A DNA stretch of 64,000 nt from Granulicatella elegans ATCC 700633 (GCF_000162475.2 NZ_KI391971.1:1384911-1448910), one strand, 5' to 3'. Positions 1 to 11,562 are shown, counted from the stretch's first letter. Program-made: numbers and translations. Notes: generated by a model from the sequence alone, not told the origin.

Positions 1-374
1 AATCGAACAACTACCGATTTTAGCGCATCTAAATGTTTAGAAATATCTTGTACATTTTTATAAATCATAAAATCTACAACAGGATTATCTAGCCACAAAT
101 CAAAAATATAATCCCATGTTGTATTAGAAATATGTAAATTTGAATGTGCTAATAAATAAGGATACTCTCTTTGAAGTGTTCTAACTCCACGTTGAATTTC
201 TGCTAGATCTTTATTCAGTAATGAAATTTGTCTTCTCTTAAAAAAATTTAAAATGAAACTATCACTAAAAAAATCAAAAATCATCCATGATTTTAATTTT
301 TTCATTCGTGTTTCAGCATGATAGATTTTTCTTAATATATATCTTAATAGTGTTAAATCCTGTTCCATACTCAT
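1..374 (-). CDS. Unidentified protein, 3' end cut by window edge
   Basis: An open frame starts at the ATG at 374 and runs off the left edge, showing 124 residues with no stop. It begins MSMEQDLTLLRYILRK and is basic in its N-terminal half, with an SWMIFDFFSDSF segment at about 29-40. I see no signal peptide and do not recognise the family. The start overlaps the ecfT stop in a TAATG arrangement, and the site AGAGGA lies inside the last ecfT codons, so translation is probably coupled to ecfT. In many Firmicutes truA follows ecfT; this is not TruA. Function unknown. Confidence 0.6.
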   Translation of the reverse strand, partial: MSMEQDLTLLRYILRKIYHAETRMKKLKSWMIFDFFSDSFILNFFKRRQISLLNKDLAEIQRGVRTLQREYPYLLAHSNLHISNTTWDYIFDLWLDNPVVDFMIYKNVQDISKHLDALKSVVVR

Positions 375-1174
375 TATTGTCCTCTAAAAATAACTAATGC
401 AATTGTTAAAACTACAAGTGTAAGAGCTGTTACTCCATCTTTCTTGCCATATGTTAACACACGATATTTTGTTCTACCAGTTCCACCTTGATATCCTCTA
501 GCTTCCATTGCAGTCGCTAATTCTTCTGCACGATTAAATGAACTAACAAATAAAGGAATTAAAATCGGAATAATAGCTTTCATTTGTTCAAATAAATTAC
601 CTTCTCCAAAATCTACACCACGAGCTCTTTGTGCATTCATAATCTTTTGAGCTTCATCCATTAATGTTGGAACAAAACGTAAAGCAATCGATAGCATTAA
701 AGCAATCTCATGAACAGGAACACCAATTTTTCCTAAAGGTTTCATAATAGACTCCATCGCATCTGCAATTTGCAAAGGAGGTGTTGTTAAAGTCATCAAT
801 GTAGAAATAAAAATAATCAATACAAAGCGTAAGAAAATATAGACTGCATTAATGACACCAAATGAAGTAACTTTAATGAAGCTCCATTCAAAATAAACAT
901 CCCCACCAGATGTAAACAACATTTGCAATACAACGGTAAATAAAATAACCCACAATAGTGGTTTCACACCATTCCAAAAGAACTTCATTGGAATTTTAGA
1001 AGCTAATAAAGCTACCAATGTGAAAATCGCTAAAATTAAATAAGTTAACCAATTATTTGCAAGGAAAATAATAATAATAAATACAAATGTAGAAATAAAT
1101 TTGGTGCGAGGATCCAATTGATGAACAAAAGAGTCCCCTTGTAAATAGCGTCCTAATAACAATTTATCTAACAT
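374..1174 (-). CDS. ecfT: Energy-coupling factor transporter transmembrane protein EcfT
   Basis: The 266-residue membrane scaffold of a group II ECF vitamin/micronutrient importer. It links interchangeable substrate-binding S components to the two ATPases. Hydrophobic segments lie at about 28-60, 70-90, 104-135, 155-172 and 198-212, with a last one at the C-terminus. The two family-typical Ala-Arg-Gly coupling motifs are at residues 184-186 and 225-227, which in this family sit in the ATPase-contacting coupling helices. It directly abuts ecfA2 with no spacer. No S component is encoded in the window, so the substrate cannot be assigned. Confidence 0.95.
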   Translation of the reverse strand: MLDKLLLGRYLQGDSFVHQLDPRTKFISTFVFIIIIFLANNWLTYLILAIFTLVALLASKIPMKFFWNGVKPLLWVILFTVVLQMLFTSGGDVYFEWSFIKVTSFGVINAVYIFLRFVLIIFISTLMTLTTPPLQIADAMESIMKPLGKIGVPVHEIALMLSIALRFVPTLMDEAQKIMNAQRARGVDFGEGNLFEQMKAIIPILIPLFVSSFNRAEELATAMEARGYQGGTGRTKYRVLTYGKKDGVTALTLVVLTIALVIFRGQ

Positions 1175-2041
1175 TTATTCATTCACCCCACGTTCTTCTA
1201 AGATAGCATCCGCTAACTCATCTAAAGTTAAAGGCATTTTATCAGTAGACCAACCTTTTTCTTTTAATTTTTCAACAAAAGCTAAAGTCGTTGGCACTCC
1301 TAATTGTTTTTCTAATAACCAAGAAGCATCTGAGAAAACTTCTTTAGGTGAACCTTCTTTTACAACATTTCCAGCTTCAATCACAATTACATGATCAGCA
1401 TAATCACTGACATCATTCATTTGATGTGTCACTAAAACGATGGTCATATTTTGTTCTTTATTTAATTTATAAAACATCTCCATCATTTCTAAACGACCTT
1501 TTGGATCAAGACCAGCTGTCGGTTCATCTAATACTAACACTTCTGGTTTCATCGCTAATACACCTGCAATAGCAACACGTCTCATTTGCCCACCCGATAA
1601 ATCAAATGGTGATTTTTTTAAAACTTCTTCAGGTAATCCTACCGTTTTAACGACTTCAGCAGCGATTTTTAATGCTTCTTCTTCACTAACTCCAAAGTTT
1701 TTTGGACCAAAAGCAATATCTTTTTCTACAGTTTCTTCAAACAATTGTGCTTCTGGAAATTGAAAAACAATCCCTACTTTTTTACGCAAAGGTTTTAAAT
1801 CTTTATTTCCAGTAGTTGAATCAATCGTTTTATCCCCTAATTCAACAAGACCTTCCGTTGGTTTTAATAAAGCATTTAAATGTTGAAGAATCGTAGATTT
1901 TCCTGAACCAGTATGACCAATAATAGCTACATAAGAACCATCTTTAACTGAAAACGTCACATCATGTAATGCTCTCATTTCAAAGGGAGTACCCGCTTGA
2001 TATGCGAATCCTACTTGTTTAAAACGGATGTCCATAGCCAT
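1175..2041 (-). CDS. ecfA2: ECF transporter ATP-binding protein EcfA2
   Basis: A 288-residue ABC ATPase of the ECF module. Walker [10 protein letters not shown] is at 42-50, the Q-loop VFQFPEAQ near 95, the signature LSGGQ near 150, and Walker [13 protein letters not shown] near 170. It pairs with EcfA1 as a heterodimer that drives EcfT. The N-terminus overlaps the end of ecfA1 by about 31 bp, which suggests coupled translation. A second ATG two codons in (2035) has better spacing from GGTGG and could be the true start. The order ecfA1-ecfA2-ecfT downstream of rplQ is the usual Firmicutes arrangement. Confidence 0.95.
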   Translation of the reverse strand: MAMDIRFKQVGFAYQAGTPFEMRALHDVTFSVKDGSYVAIIGHTGSGKSTILQHLNALLKPTEGLVELGDKTIDSTTGNKDLKPLRKKVGIVFQFPEAQLFEETVEKDIAFGPKNFGVSEEEALKIAAEVVKTVGLPEEVLKKSPFDLSGGQMRRVAIAGVLAMKPEVLVLDEPTAGLDPKGRLEMMEMFYKLNKEQNMTIVLVTHQMNDVSDYADHVIVIEAGNVVKEGSPKEVFSDASWLLEKQLGVPTTLAFVEKLKEKGWSTDKMPLTLDELADAILEERGVNE

Positions 2042-2862
2042 TCCACCAACCCTTCTTCATCTAAATACTCGTTTGGAACATTCATCCCTTTATCTTTTAA
2101 AATAGCTTTTAATTTTTCAGAGAAAGGAACATCTAACCCTTTATCTACTAATGCTGTTCCCATTTCAAAAATTTCTGAAGGCTTTCCGATACGATTCACT
2201 TTTCCACCTTCCATTAATAAAACACGATCCGCTTGTGCTGCCTCATCTAAATCATGAGTAATTGAAATGACTGTAATTCCCTTATCTTTATGAAGTTGTT
2301 GAATCGTTGAAATCACTTCAAATCTACCTTGTGGATCTAACATGGAAGTAGCTTCATCTAATATAACTACCTTTGGTGCTAATGCAATCATTCCAGCAAT
2401 CGCAACTCGTTGTTTTTGACCACCAGATAAACGAGCTGGTTCTTTTTCTTTAAATTTTGTCATACGAACCATTTCTAAAGAAGCATTGATTTTTTGAACC
2501 ATCTCGTCACGTGGCATCCCAATATTTTCTAATCCAAAAGCAATATCATCTTCTACAGTTGTTCCAACAAATTGATTATCTGGATTTTGAAATACCATTC
2601 CTACTTTACGACGTGCCTCATAAACCGTTTCTTCTGTTAATAATTGACCATCAATATAAATTTCTCCGCTTGAAGCTTCTAATAAGCCATTCATCATTTT
2701 TGCAAGTGTAGACTTCCCTGAGCCATTATGTCCAATAATAGCTAACCATTCTCCCTCATAAACGTCTAATGATACATCAGATAATGCTTCTCTCATATCT
2801 TGATCCTGATAATTAAAATGAATATTTTTAATTGAAATAACTGGTTGAGTCAATTTCTTCAC
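2011..2862 (-). CDS. ecfA1: ECF transporter ATP-binding protein EcfA1
   Basis: The first ATPase of the ECF importer, 283 residues. Walker [10 protein letters not shown] is at 44-52, the Q-loop VFQNPDNQ at 90-97, signature LSGGQ at 145-149, and Walker B VVILDE at 165-170. The start is ambiguous. The listed GTG (2862) has only a weak AAAGG seven bases upstream. The stronger AAGAGGTGA overlaps that GTG and is ideally placed for the TTG three codons later (2853). It is the first gene after the L17 RNA element and its terminator-like hairpin, so transcription is either read-through from the ribosomal operon or starts in the AT-rich gap; I see no convincing promoter there. Confidence 0.93.
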   Translation of the reverse strand: MKKLTQPVISIKNIHFNYQDQDMREALSDVSLDVYEGEWLAIIGHNGSGKSTLAKMMNGLLEASSGEIYIDGQLLTEETVYEARRKVGMVFQNPDNQFVGTTVEDDIAFGLENIGMPRDEMVQKINASLEMVRMTKFKEKEPARLSGGQKQRVAIAGMIALAPKVVILDEATSMLDPQGRFEVISTIQQLHKDKGITVISITHDLDEAAQADRVLLMEGGKVNRIGKPSEIFEMGTALVDKGLDVPFSEKLKAILKDKGMNVPNEYLDEEGLVEWLWTSVLNK

Positions 2863-2910
2863 CTCTTAACCTTTTATAATATGTATAAAAAACAAAATAT
2901 GTATATAAAC

Positions 2911-2939
2911 AAAAAAAGACACCTTCATGATGAAGTGCC
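2911..2939 (-). terminator. Terminator-like hairpin at the 3' end of the L17 element
   Basis: On the minus strand CACTTCA, loop TCA, TGAAGGTG (one bulge) is followed by seven T residues (2911-2917). It would end the alpha-operon transcript after rplQ. The stem reuses bases 2925-2932, which can pair instead with 3056-3063. Confidence 0.65.
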
Positions 2940-3066
2940 TTCCCGCCAACGCTGGCGGGGAGACAGCGAGCTAGACTAAATAATCATGAGAAAGAATAAG
3001 GCTACTTTACAGTAGCCTCAGACTTCTCATCTCACAACCGCAAGATGATTATTACCATCATGACGC
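2911..3066 (-). ncRNA. L17 downstream element RNA
   Basis: A structured segment lies immediately downstream of rplQ, the diagnostic position of the L17 downstream element motif known from lactic acid bacteria and Listeria. Perfect stems visible on the plus strand: AATAATCAT 2979-2987 with ATGATTATT 3045-3053; GAGAA 2988-2992 with TTCTC 3024-3028; AGGCTACT 2999-3006 with AGTAGCCT 3011-3018 (loop of four); CCCGCCA 2942-2948 with TGGCGGG 2953-2959. A long-range pairing 3056-3063 with 2925-2932 competes with the terminator hairpin at the 3' end. The family name rests on position and fold, not on a covariance search. Confidence 0.8.
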
Positions 3067-3100
3067 TCATTTCAACCATCGAAAAGTGTTTGTTTATTTA

Positions 3101-3481
3101 TTAAACTAATTCAATGATAACCATTGGTGCAGCATCGCCACGACGAGGTTCAGTTTTAAGAATACGAGTGTATCCACCTTGACGTTCGCTGTAACGTGAT
3201 GCTAAACCATTGAATAATTTTTGTAATGCAGTTTCAACAACGATTCCTTCGCCTTCTTCACGTACATCTGCTACCTCGTTACGAACATATGCAGCTGCTT
3301 GACGACGAGCATGTAAATCTCCACGTTTACCTAAAGTAATCATTTTCTCAACAGTTGAGCGGATTTCTTTAGCACGAGCTTCAGTTGTAACGATGCGTTC
3401 GTTAATAATTAAGTCAGTTGTCAAGTCACGTAATAACGCTTTACGTTGTGAACTTGTACGTCCTAATTTACGATAAGCCAT
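3101..3481 (-). CDS. rplQ: 50S ribosomal protein L17
   Basis: The 126-residue bacterial L17, of normal length, beginning [20 protein letters not shown], which is the conserved family N-terminus. It binds 23S rRNA on the solvent side near the exit tunnel. The ATG is preceded by AGAAGGAGGAA with good spacing. It is the last gene of the alpha operon, 32 bp after rpoA, and is followed by the structured RNA element rather than a plain terminator. Confidence 0.98.
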   Translation of the reverse strand: MAYRKLGRTSSQRKALLRDLTTDLIINERIVTTEARAKEIRSTVEKMITLGKRGDLHARRQAAAYVRNEVADVREEGEGIVVETALQKLFNGLASRYSERQGGYTRILKTEPRRGDAAPMVIIELV

Positions 3482-3513
3482 TTTTTAATATTCCTCCTTC
3501 TTAAGAGTTTCTA

Positions 3514-4458
3514 TTAGTCTTCACGACGTAAATCTAAATTTAATTCGATTAATTTGTGTTTAACTTCTTCAAGCGATTTACGACCTAAGTTACGAACTTT
3601 GATCATTTCAGCTTCAGATTTATTTGTTAATTCTTGTACAGTATTAATTCCCGCACGTTTTAAGCAGTTATAAGAACGAACTGATAAGTCCAATTCTTCA
3701 ATAGTCATTTCAAGCATTTTCTCTTTTTGAGTTTCTTCTTTTTCGACCATAATTTCTACTTGGCGAGTTTCATCTGTTAAATTAACAAAAATATTTAAGT
3801 GCTCAGTTAAAATACGAGCTGCTAAACTAATTGCTTCTTCTGGAGAGATTGAACCATCTGTCCATACATCAAGCGTTAATTTATCATAAATATTTTTTTG
3901 ACCAATACGAGTATTTTCGACTTGGTAATTCACTTTACTAATCGGAGTATAAATAGAATCAATTGGGATAACACCAATTGGCATATTATCAGATTTATTA
4001 TAGTCAGCACGAACATAACCACGACCATTTTTAGCGTTCATACGAACATGGAAGCGATGACCTTCAGCTACTGTACAAATATATAAATCAGGGTTAAGGA
4101 TTTCGATATCACTATCATGTTTAATATCTCCAGCTGTAACTACAGCAGGACCAACGATATCGATTTCTAACACCTTATCATCTTCGCTAAAAGATTTTAA
4201 TGCAATTTTTTTAATATTTAAAATGATTGCAGCAACATCTTCTACCACGCCATCTATTGTTGAAAATTCATGTAACACGCCATCCATTTGGATATCTGTT
4301 ACTGCAGTACCAGGGAGTGACGATAATAGAATACGGCGTAATGAGTTCCCTAATGTAGTACCATAACCGCGTTCAAGTGGCTCAACAACGAATTTACCAA
4401 ATTTAGCATCTTCGCTGATCTCAATCGTTTCAATTTTTGGTTTTTCAATTTCGATCAT
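3514..4458 (-). CDS. rpoA: DNA-directed RNA polymerase subunit alpha
   Basis: The alpha subunit, 314 residues, which dimerises to nucleate assembly of the polymerase core. The N-terminal assembly domain covers about 1-230 and contains the [21 protein letters not shown] dimer-interface region near 30-50. A glutamate-rich linker near 235-245 leads to the C-terminal domain, about 247-310. That domain carries [14 protein letters not shown] and [12 protein letters not shown], the helix-hairpin-helix elements that contact UP-element DNA and activators. It lies between rpsK and rplQ, as usual. Confidence 0.98.
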   Translation of the reverse strand: MIEIEKPKIETIEISEDAKFGKFVVEPLERGYGTTLGNSLRRILLSSLPGTAVTDIQMDGVLHEFSTIDGVVEDVAAIILNIKKIALKSFSEDDKVLEIDIVGPAVVTAGDIKHDSDIEILNPDLYICTVAEGHRFHVRMNAKNGRGYVRADYNKSDNMPIGVIPIDSIYTPISKVNYQVENTRIGQKNIYDKLTLDVWTDGSISPEEAISLAARILTEHLNIFVNLTDETRQVEIMVEKEETQKEKMLEMTIEELDLSVRSYNCLKRAGINTVQELTNKSEAEMIKVRNLGRKSLEEVKHKLIELNLDLRRED

Positions 4459-4528
4459 TATTTTTTACCCCTTTCAAAACGTACGTACAATGTGCGATTG
4501 TCCAACAAAATTCAACAATAACAATCCA

Positions 4529-4915
4529 TTACACACGACGGCGTTTTGGAGGACGACATCCATTATGAGGGATTGGTGTTACGTCACGAATTGCTGTAAC
4601 TTCTAAACCAGTAGCTTGTAATGAACGAATTGCAGCTTCACGACCTGAACCAGGACCTTTAACTGAAACTTCAACTGTTTTCATACCATGCTCCATTGAA
4701 CCTTTCGCAGCAGATTCAGCAGCCATTTGAGCAGCAAATGGTGTTGATTTTTTAGAACCTTTAAATCCTAAAGCACCTGCAGAAGACCATGAAACAGCAT
4801 TTCCATGTACATCTGTAATCATAACAATTGTATTATTAAATGTTGAACGGATGTGAGCTACACCAGATTCAATATTCTTTTTCACGCGGCGTTTGCGTAC
4901 AACTTTCTTTGCCAT
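4529..4915 (-). CDS. rpsK: 30S ribosomal protein S11
   Basis: S11, 128 residues, a platform protein of the small subunit next to the mRNA Shine-Dalgarno helix and the E site. The basic N-terminus ([12 protein letters not shown]) and the conserved C-terminal tail [13 protein letters not shown] are both intact. ATG start with an AGGAGG site; 27 bp separate it from rpsM. A 70-bp gap before rpoA holds no obvious signal. Confidence 0.98.
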   Translation of the reverse strand: MAKKVVRKRRVKKNIESGVAHIRSTFNNTIVMITDVHGNAVSWSSAGALGFKGSKKSTPFAAQMAAESAAKGSMEHGMKTVEVSVKGPGSGREAAIRSLQATGLEVTAIRDVTPIPHNGCRPPKRRRV

Positions 4916-4942
4916 GAAGAATTAACCTCCTTCTTCTCTAAA

Positions 4943-5308
4943 TTATTTTTTCTTACCTGCAATAGCCTTAGCTGGGCCTTTACGAGTACGAGCATTGTTT
5001 TTAGTATTTTGACCACGAACTGGTAAACCACGACGATGGCGAACACCACGATATGAACCAATTTCCATCAAACGTTTGATGTTTAAGTTCACTTCACGAC
5101 GTAAGTCACCTTCAATTTTTAGTTTATCCACTTCTGCACGGATACGGTCTAATTCATCATTTGATAAATCACGAACACGAGTATCTTCACTTACATTAGC
5201 AGCAGCTAATACTTGTTTAGAAGTCGTAACACCGATACCGTAGATATAGGTTAAAGAAATAACAACACGTTTTTCACGTGGAATATCCACACCTGCAATA
5301 CGAGCCAT
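4943..5308 (-). CDS. rpsM: 30S ribosomal protein S13
   Basis: S13, 121 residues, in the small-subunit head. It forms intersubunit bridges with L5, and its lysine-rich tail (ending AKAIAGKKK) reaches the P-site tRNA. The conserved N-terminus [15 protein letters not shown] and the [19 protein letters not shown] motif near 95-113 are visible. It starts 23 bp after rpmJ behind AAGGAGG. Confidence 0.98.
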   Translation of the reverse strand: MARIAGVDIPREKRVVISLTYIYGIGVTTSKQVLAAANVSEDTRVRDLSNDELDRIRAEVDKLKIEGDLRREVNLNIKRLMEIGSYRGVRHRRGLPVRGQNTKNNARTRKGPAKAIAGKKK

Positions 5309-5331
5309 ACTTTTAAGTACCTCCTTATAAA

Positions 5332-5445
5332 TTATCCTTGACGTTGTTTATGTTTGGGATTTTGACAAATCACCATAACTTTACCATTGCGTTTAATTAC
5401 TTTACATTTTTCGCAAATTGGTTTTACTGATGCTCTAACTTTCAT
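5332..5445 (-). CDS. rpmJ: 50S ribosomal protein L36
   Basis: A 37-residue protein, [20 protein letters not shown] onward, ending NPKHKQRQG. The zinc-binding set Cys11, Cys14, Cys27 and His32 is intact, so this is the zinc-ribbon (C+) type. It is the last protein to join the large subunit, near the L16/L6 region. The ATG follows AAGGAGGGAAC. It lies between infA and rpsM, the conserved position. Confidence 0.97.
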   Translation of the reverse strand: MKVRASVKPICEKCKVIKRNGKVMVICQNPKHKQRQG

Positions 5446-5480
5446 TTAAGTTCCCTCCTTTATATCATTAACGGAGTCCA

Positions 5481-5699
5481 TTATTTAAAGCGATATGTGA
5501 TTCTTCCGCGCGTTAAATCGTAAGGTGATAATTCAACCGTTACTTTATCGCCCGGTAAAATCTTAATATAGTGCATCCGGATTTTTCCAGATACATGCGC
5601 TAAAACCTCATGACCATTTTCAAGTTCGACCTTGAACATCGCATTTGGTAATGTTTCATTAACAATACCTTCAATTTCAATTACGTCTTCCTTTGCCAT
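5481..5699 (-). CDS. infA: Translation initiation factor IF-1
   Basis: IF-1, 72 residues, a single OB-fold protein that occupies the 30S A site during initiation and cooperates with IF-2 and IF-3. The conserved N-terminus [13 protein letters not shown] and the C-terminal [12 protein letters not shown] are present and the length is exactly typical. It is the first gene after an internal promoter at 5773-5802, so the infA-rpmJ-rpsM-rpsK-rpoA-rplQ segment can be transcribed independently of the S10 promoter. Confidence 0.98.
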   Translation of the reverse strand: MAKEDVIEIEGIVNETLPNAMFKVELENGHEVLAHVSGKIRMHYIKILPGDKVTVELSPYDLTRGRITYRFK

Positions 5700-5772
5700 G
5701 CTTCATCCTCCTCACTTTTAAAAAGTTGTTACGGATTTTACTGACGGACTTCTACCGTTATCTAACTTTCTA

Positions 5773-5802
5773 ATTATACCATTTCAGCTACAATAAATGC
5801 AA
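5773..5802 (-). promoter_or_regulatory. Internal promoter for infA and the alpha operon
   Basis: On the minus strand TTGCAT (5797-5802) is followed by an 18-base spacer and TATAAT (5773-5778), with an extended TG motif one base upstream of the -10. The predicted start, near 5766, gives a leader of about 67 nt before infA. No terminator is visible between adk and this promoter. Confidence 0.75.
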
Positions 5803-5811
5803 GATAACAGG

Positions 5812-7837
<2,026 letters not shown>

Positions 7838-7838
<1 letters not shown>

Positions 7839-8278
7839 TAAATCACCTCTACAGTTCCACCTGCAGCTTCAATTGCTTCTTTTGCTGCTTGAGAGAATTT
7901 ATTTGCTTTAACAGTTAACTTACGTTCAAGTTTTCCGTTTGCTAATACTTTGATACCGTCTTTCTCGTTTTTAACGATACCAGCCTCAACTAGTACAGCA
8001 GCAGTCACTTCTTGTCCATCTTCGAAACGGTTTAATGTTTCTAGATTTACGACTGCGTATTCTTTACGATTGATATTTTGGAAACCACGTTTTGGTAAAC
8101 GACGGAACAATGGAGTTTGTCCACCTTCGAATCCTAATCTAACGCCACCGCCTGAACGAGCTTTTTGACCTTTGCTACCGCGTCCTGCAGTTTTTCCGTT
8201 TCCTGAACCTTGACCTCTACCAACACGGTTACGTTCTTTACGTGAACCTTCAGCTGGTTGTAATTCATGAAGTTTCAT
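7838..8278 (-). CDS. rplO: 50S ribosomal protein L15
   Basis: L15, 146 residues, an assembly protein with an extended Gly/Arg/Lys-rich N-terminal half ([20 protein letters not shown] at about 20-39) that threads into 23S rRNA, and a folded C-terminal half. ATG start behind GAGGAGGTGCCC. It is coupled to secY by a one-base overlap and lies 32 bp after rpmD. Confidence 0.98.
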
Positions 8279-8310
8279 GTTTCGGGCACCTCCTCTTATA
8301 AGTTGATTAA

Positions 8311-8490
8311 TTAAACTTCCTCAACATCCACTAGATGTGATACTGTGTTAACCATGCCTTTGATAGCATCGTTAGCTGGTTTTACAACTGTTGAACGAAT
8401 TTTTGTTAAGCCTAATGCTTTACAAGTATCAATTTGGTTTTGAGGACGTCCAATCAAGCTTTTCTTTAAAGTGATCTTTAATTCTGCCAT
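8311..8490 (-). CDS. rpmD: 50S ribosomal protein L30
   Basis: A 59-residue protein beginning [19 protein letters not shown] and ending HLVDVEEV, the short bacterial L30 form. The Gly-Arg-Pro motif at 14-16 and the [10 protein letters not shown] strand at 26-35 are conserved. It starts behind AGGAGGACATAGAAA and sits 13 bp downstream of rpsE, between rpsE and rplO as in other Firmicutes. Confidence 0.96.
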   Translation of the reverse strand: MAELKITLKKSLIGRPQNQIDTCKALGLTKIRSTVVKPANDAIKGMVNTVSHLVDVEEV

Positions 8491-8503
8491 TTTCTATGTC
8501 CTC

Positions 8504-9004
8504 CTATCCTAATAATTCTTCAACTGATTTGCCACGTAATGCAGCAACATCTTCAACACGTTTTAATTGTTTCAAACCTTCGATTGTAGCACGAACCATG
8601 TTTACAGGTGTGTTTGAACCTAAAGATTTTGAAGTTACGTCAGCGATACCTGCTAATTCAACAACGGCACGAACTGGTCCACCTGCAGCAACTCCTGAAC
8701 CGGCTTGAGCTGGTTTTAATAACACATTACCACCGCAGAAACGTCCGATAACTTCGTGAGGAATTGTAGAACCACTTGTTGGTACTTCAATTAAGTTTTT
8801 CTTAGCATCTTCGATTGCTTTACGGATAGCTTCTGGTACTTCTTGAGCTTTACCAGTACCGAAACCAACATGTCCATTACGGTCACCTACAACAACTAAA
8901 GCAGCAAAACGTAAACGACGTCCACCTTTTACAACTTTTGTAACGCGGTTAATCGCAACTACACGATCTTCTAATTCTAAGTTTCTTGCATCAATATTAA
9001 CCAT
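8504..9004 (-). CDS. rpsE: 30S ribosomal protein S5
   Basis: S5, 166 residues, involved in decoding fidelity, mRNA entry and the spectinomycin-resistance loop. The N-terminal double-stranded-RNA-binding-like domain includes [18 protein letters not shown] at about 24-41, where the loop lies. The C-terminal domain follows from about 80. ATG start, AAAAGGAGGACCC upstream, 21 bp after rplR. Confidence 0.98.
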   Translation of the reverse strand: MVNIDARNLELEDRVVAINRVTKVVKGGRRLRFAALVVVGDRNGHVGFGTGKAQEVPEAIRKAIEDAKKNLIEVPTSGSTIPHEVIGRFCGGNVLLKPAQAGSGVAAGGPVRAVVELAGIADVTSKSLGSNTPVNMVRATIEGLKQLKRVEDVAALRGKSVEELLG

Positions 9005-9025
9005 GAATTGTGGGTCCTCCTTTTC

Positions 9026-9382
9026 CTAGAATACTAGTCCATTTTCACGTGCTGCTTCAGCTAAAGCTTTTACACGTCCATGGTATAAGTATCCACCACG
9101 GTCAAAGACTACTTTCTTAATATTTTTTTCAAGTCCACGTTCTGCAATTAATTTACCAACTGCAACAGCTTCCTCTGTTTTTGTTCCATTTTCTACATTT
9201 GTATCTAAAGTAGAGGCACTTGCTAGCGTCACACCCGCTACGTCATCAATTAGTTGAGCGTAGATGTTTTTGTTAGAACGAAAAACGTTCAAGCGTGGGC
9301 ACTCAGCAGTACCAGAAATTTTGCGACGAACACGTGCGTGACGGTTTTGACGCACTTTATTTTTGTCTGGTTTTGTAATCAC
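9026..9382 (-). CDS. rplR: 50S ribosomal protein L18
   Basis: L18, 118 residues, which with L5 and L25 docks 5S rRNA. The start is set at a GTG at 9382 (product [20 protein letters not shown]), because AGAGGTGA lies five bases upstream and the resulting N-terminus is the family standard. The frame extends three codons to another GTG (9391) that overlaps the binding site itself. A perfect 11-bp hairpin lies between this gene and rplF. Confidence 0.93.
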   Translation of the reverse strand: MITKPDKNKVRQNRHARVRRKISGTAECPRLNVFRSNKNIYAQLIDDVAGVTLASASTLDTNVENGTKTEEAVAVGKLIAERGLEKNIKKVVFDRGGYLYHGRVKALAEAARENGLVF

Positions 9383-9432
9383 AATTTTCACCTCTTATAA
9401 TATATTTTTATGCGACTAATAGCGCAACAAAA

Positions 9433-9459
9433 GGTAAATAATTACGAAAATTATTTACC
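9433..9459 (-). other. Intra-operon hairpin between rplF and rplR
   Basis: A perfect 11-bp inverted repeat, GGTAAATAATT (9433-9443) and AATTATTTACC (9449-9459), with a five-base loop covers the rplF stop codon. On the minus strand it is followed only by TTTTG, so it is a weak terminator at best. It may be a processing or mRNA-stability element. Confidence 0.5.
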
Positions 9460-9987
9460 TGTTTTACCTTCTTTACGACGTACAAATTCATTAACGTAAC
9501 GAATACCTTTACCTTTATATGGTTCTGGTGGACGTACGCCACGAATGTTAGCAGCTAATTCACCAACTTTTTGTTTGTCATAACCTTTTACGATAACTTT
9601 AGTATTTGAAGGAACTTCGATTTCAATTCCTTCTTCCGGTGTGAATTCCACTGGATGAGAATATCCAACGTTTAATACAAGTTTTTTACCTTGTAATTGA
9701 GCACGATACCCAACCCCGATTAATTCCAATTCTCTTTGGAATCCTTCAGTAACACCAACAACCATGTTGTTGAATACTGCGCGAGTTGTTCCGTGGATTG
9801 TTTTGTTTTCTTTTGAGTCATCTGGACGAGTGAAAACAACTTCACCTTCGTTTTGAACTAATGTGATATTTTGGTTGAATGTATATGATAATTCACCTTT
9901 TGGACCTTTAACAGTTACTGTATTGTCCTTTAAGTCGATTGTTACGCCTGCTGGGATAACAACTGGTTTATTTCCGATACGGCTCAC
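9451..9987 (-). CDS. rplF: 50S ribosomal protein L6
   Basis: L6, 178 residues, two similar RNA-binding domains near the sarcin-ricin loop and the factor-binding site. The N-terminus [15 protein letters not shown] and the C-terminal signature [20 protein letters not shown] (about 154-173) are intact. GTG start, supported by AAGGAGGTG upstream. Its stop codon lies inside an 11-bp hairpin. It follows rpsH by 26 bp. Confidence 0.97.
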   Translation of the reverse strand: MSRIGNKPVVIPAGVTIDLKDNTVTVKGPKGELSYTFNQNITLVQNEGEVVFTRPDDSKENKTIHGTTRAVFNNMVVGVTEGFQRELELIGVGYRAQLQGKKLVLNVGYSHPVEFTPEEGIEIEVPSNTKVIVKGYDKQKVGELAANIRGVRPPEPYKGKGIRYVNEFVRRKEGKTGK

Positions 9988-10013
9988 TTGGCTGCACCTC
10001 CTTGTTTTCTAGA

Positions 10014-10412
10014 TTACCAAACGTATGCTAGAACTTCTCCACCTACGTTTTTAGCTCTTGCTTCTTTGTCTGTAATAACACCTTCAGATGTTGATACGAT
10101 AGCGATACCTAAACCGTTTAATACTTTAGGAACTTCGCCTGTTTTAGCGTACACACGTAAACCAGGTTTAGAAATACGTTTCAATCCTGTGATTACACGT
10201 TCGTTATTTTTTCCATATTTCAAGAATACTTTCATGACACCTTGCTTGCCATCTTCTTCAACTGTGAAGTCTTTGATAAATCCTTCAGATTTTAAGATGT
10301 TAGCAATAGCCACTTTCATATTTGATGACGGAACTTCTAAAGATTCGTGACGAACCATGTTCGCATTACGAATACGAGTTAAGAAATCCGCGATTGGATC
10401 TGTCATAACCAT
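10014..10412 (-). CDS. rpsH: 30S ribosomal protein S8
   Basis: S8, 132 residues, a primary 16S rRNA binder needed for central-domain assembly; in E. coli it is also the spc-operon repressor, which I cannot confirm here. [16 protein letters not shown] near 3-18 and the C-terminal [20 protein letters not shown] are typical. The ATG at 10412 has AAGGAGGT eight bases upstream; the internal ATG two codons on is too far away. Confidence 0.97.
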   Translation of the reverse strand: MVMTDPIADFLTRIRNANMVRHESLEVPSSNMKVAIANILKSEGFIKDFTVEEDGKQGVMKVFLKYGKNNERVITGLKRISKPGLRVYAKTGEVPKVLNGLGIAIVSTSEGVITDKEARAKNVGGEVLAYVW

Positions 10413-10444
10413 TAATGAGTACCTCCTTTATCAAGTAGTAATGA

Positions 10445-10630
10445 TTACCAACTTGCTTTCTTCATTCCTGGGATTTGCCCTTTATAGGCAAGCTCACGTA
10501 AACAAATACGGCAAAGTTTGAATTTACGATAAACTGAATGTGGTCGACCACAACGTTCACAACGAGTATATTCTTGTGTTGAATATTTTTTTGGACGTTT
10601 GTTCTTTGCGATCATTGATTTTTTAGCCAA
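10445..10630 (-). CDS. rpsN: 30S ribosomal protein S14, type Z
   Basis: The 61-residue zinc-containing S14 form with four cysteines at 24, 27, 40 and 43 (CERCGRP and CRIC). It binds the small-subunit head near the A site. The start codon is TTG, preceded by AGGAGGCGAGTAGT with good spacing, and gives the canonical [17 protein letters not shown]-terminus. Starting at the internal ATG would lose this. No zinc-free paralogue is in the window. Confidence 0.95.
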   Translation of the reverse strand: MAKKSMIAKNKRPKKYSTQEYTRCERCGRPHSVYRKFKLCRICLRELAYKGQIPGMKKASW

Positions 10631-10656
10631 ACTACTCGCCTCCTGTGAGTTTTATT

Positions 10657-11196
10657 TTATTTTTGGAAAGGCATTCCAAGTTGAGTTAATAATTCTTTAG
10701 CTTCTTCGTCTGATTTAGCTGTAGTTACGATAACGATATCCATACCACGTACTTTGTCTACGCGATCGTAGTCAATTTCAGGGAAGATTAATTGTTCTTT
10801 CACACCTAAAGTGTAGTTTCCACGTCCGTCAAATGATTTTTTAGAGATTCCACGGAAGTCACGTACACGAGGTAATGAAACTGTTACTAATTTATCTAAG
10901 AAATCATACATACGTTCACCACGTAAAGTAACTTTAGTACCGATAGGCATACCTTCACGTAAACGGAAACCAGCGATTGATTTTTTAGCTGTAGTAACAA
11001 CTGGTTTTTGACCAGAAATTAATGTTAATTCTTCAACTGCTTTTTCTAAGTTTTTAGCGTTTGATGTTGCATCACCAACACCCATGTTGATAACGATTTT
11101 TTCTACTTTAGGTACTTCCATAATTGATTTGTAGTTAAACTTTTCCATTAAAGAAGCTACCACTTCGTTTTTGTATTTTGCATTTAAGCGATTCAT
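10657..11196 (-). CDS. rplE: 50S ribosomal protein L5
   Basis: L5, 179 residues, which binds 5S rRNA and bridges to S13 and the P-site tRNA. Recognisable by [12 protein letters not shown] at the N-terminus, the [16 protein letters not shown] segment near 33-48 and [20 protein letters not shown] near 150-169. ATG start with AGGAGGACC; it lies 24 bp from rplX. Confidence 0.98.
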   Translation of the reverse strand: MNRLNAKYKNEVVASLMEKFNYKSIMEVPKVEKIVINMGVGDATSNAKNLEKAVEELTLISGQKPVVTTAKKSIAGFRLREGMPIGTKVTLRGERMYDFLDKLVTVSLPRVRDFRGISKKSFDGRGNYTLGVKEQLIFPEIDYDRVDKVRGMDIVIVTTAKSDEEAKELLTQLGMPFQK

Positions 11197-11220
11197 GCAG
11201 GATGGTCCTCCTTCCTAAAA

Positions 11221-11532
11221 TTACTTATCTAGTACTTCGCCTGTGCGTTTAGACACGCGAACTTTTTTACCATTTTCAACCTTGTAGCTAACACGTGTAG
11301 CTGCACCTGTTGAAGGGTCAATTAGCATTACGTTTGAAACATGAATTGGTGCTTCCATTTCAACTACGCCGCCTGTTTGGTTAGCTTGAGATGGTTTTTG
11401 ATGTTTCTTAACAATGTTCACACCTTCAACAAGAACTCGGTTTTGTTTTGGAAAACTTTTTAGGATTACTCCTTCTTTTCCTTTGTATTTACCTGAGATT
11501 ACTTTAACTTTATCACCAGTTTTTACGTGCAT
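11221..11532 (-). CDS. rplX: 50S ribosomal protein L24
   Basis: L24, 103 residues, an assembly initiator at the tunnel exit. A KOW motif with [18 protein letters not shown] spans about 8-25. The rest is a short beta-barrel with a lysine-rich C-terminus. ATG start behind GGAGGTGTAACAC, 30 bp from rplN. Confidence 0.97.
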   Translation of the reverse strand: MHVKTGDKVKVISGKYKGKEGVILKSFPKQNRVLVEGVNIVKKHQKPSQANQTGGVVEMEAPIHVSNVMLIDPSTGAATRVSYKVENGKKVRVSKRTGEVLDK

Positions 11533-11562
11533 GTGTTACACCTCCTTCGATTTTGATGAGAA

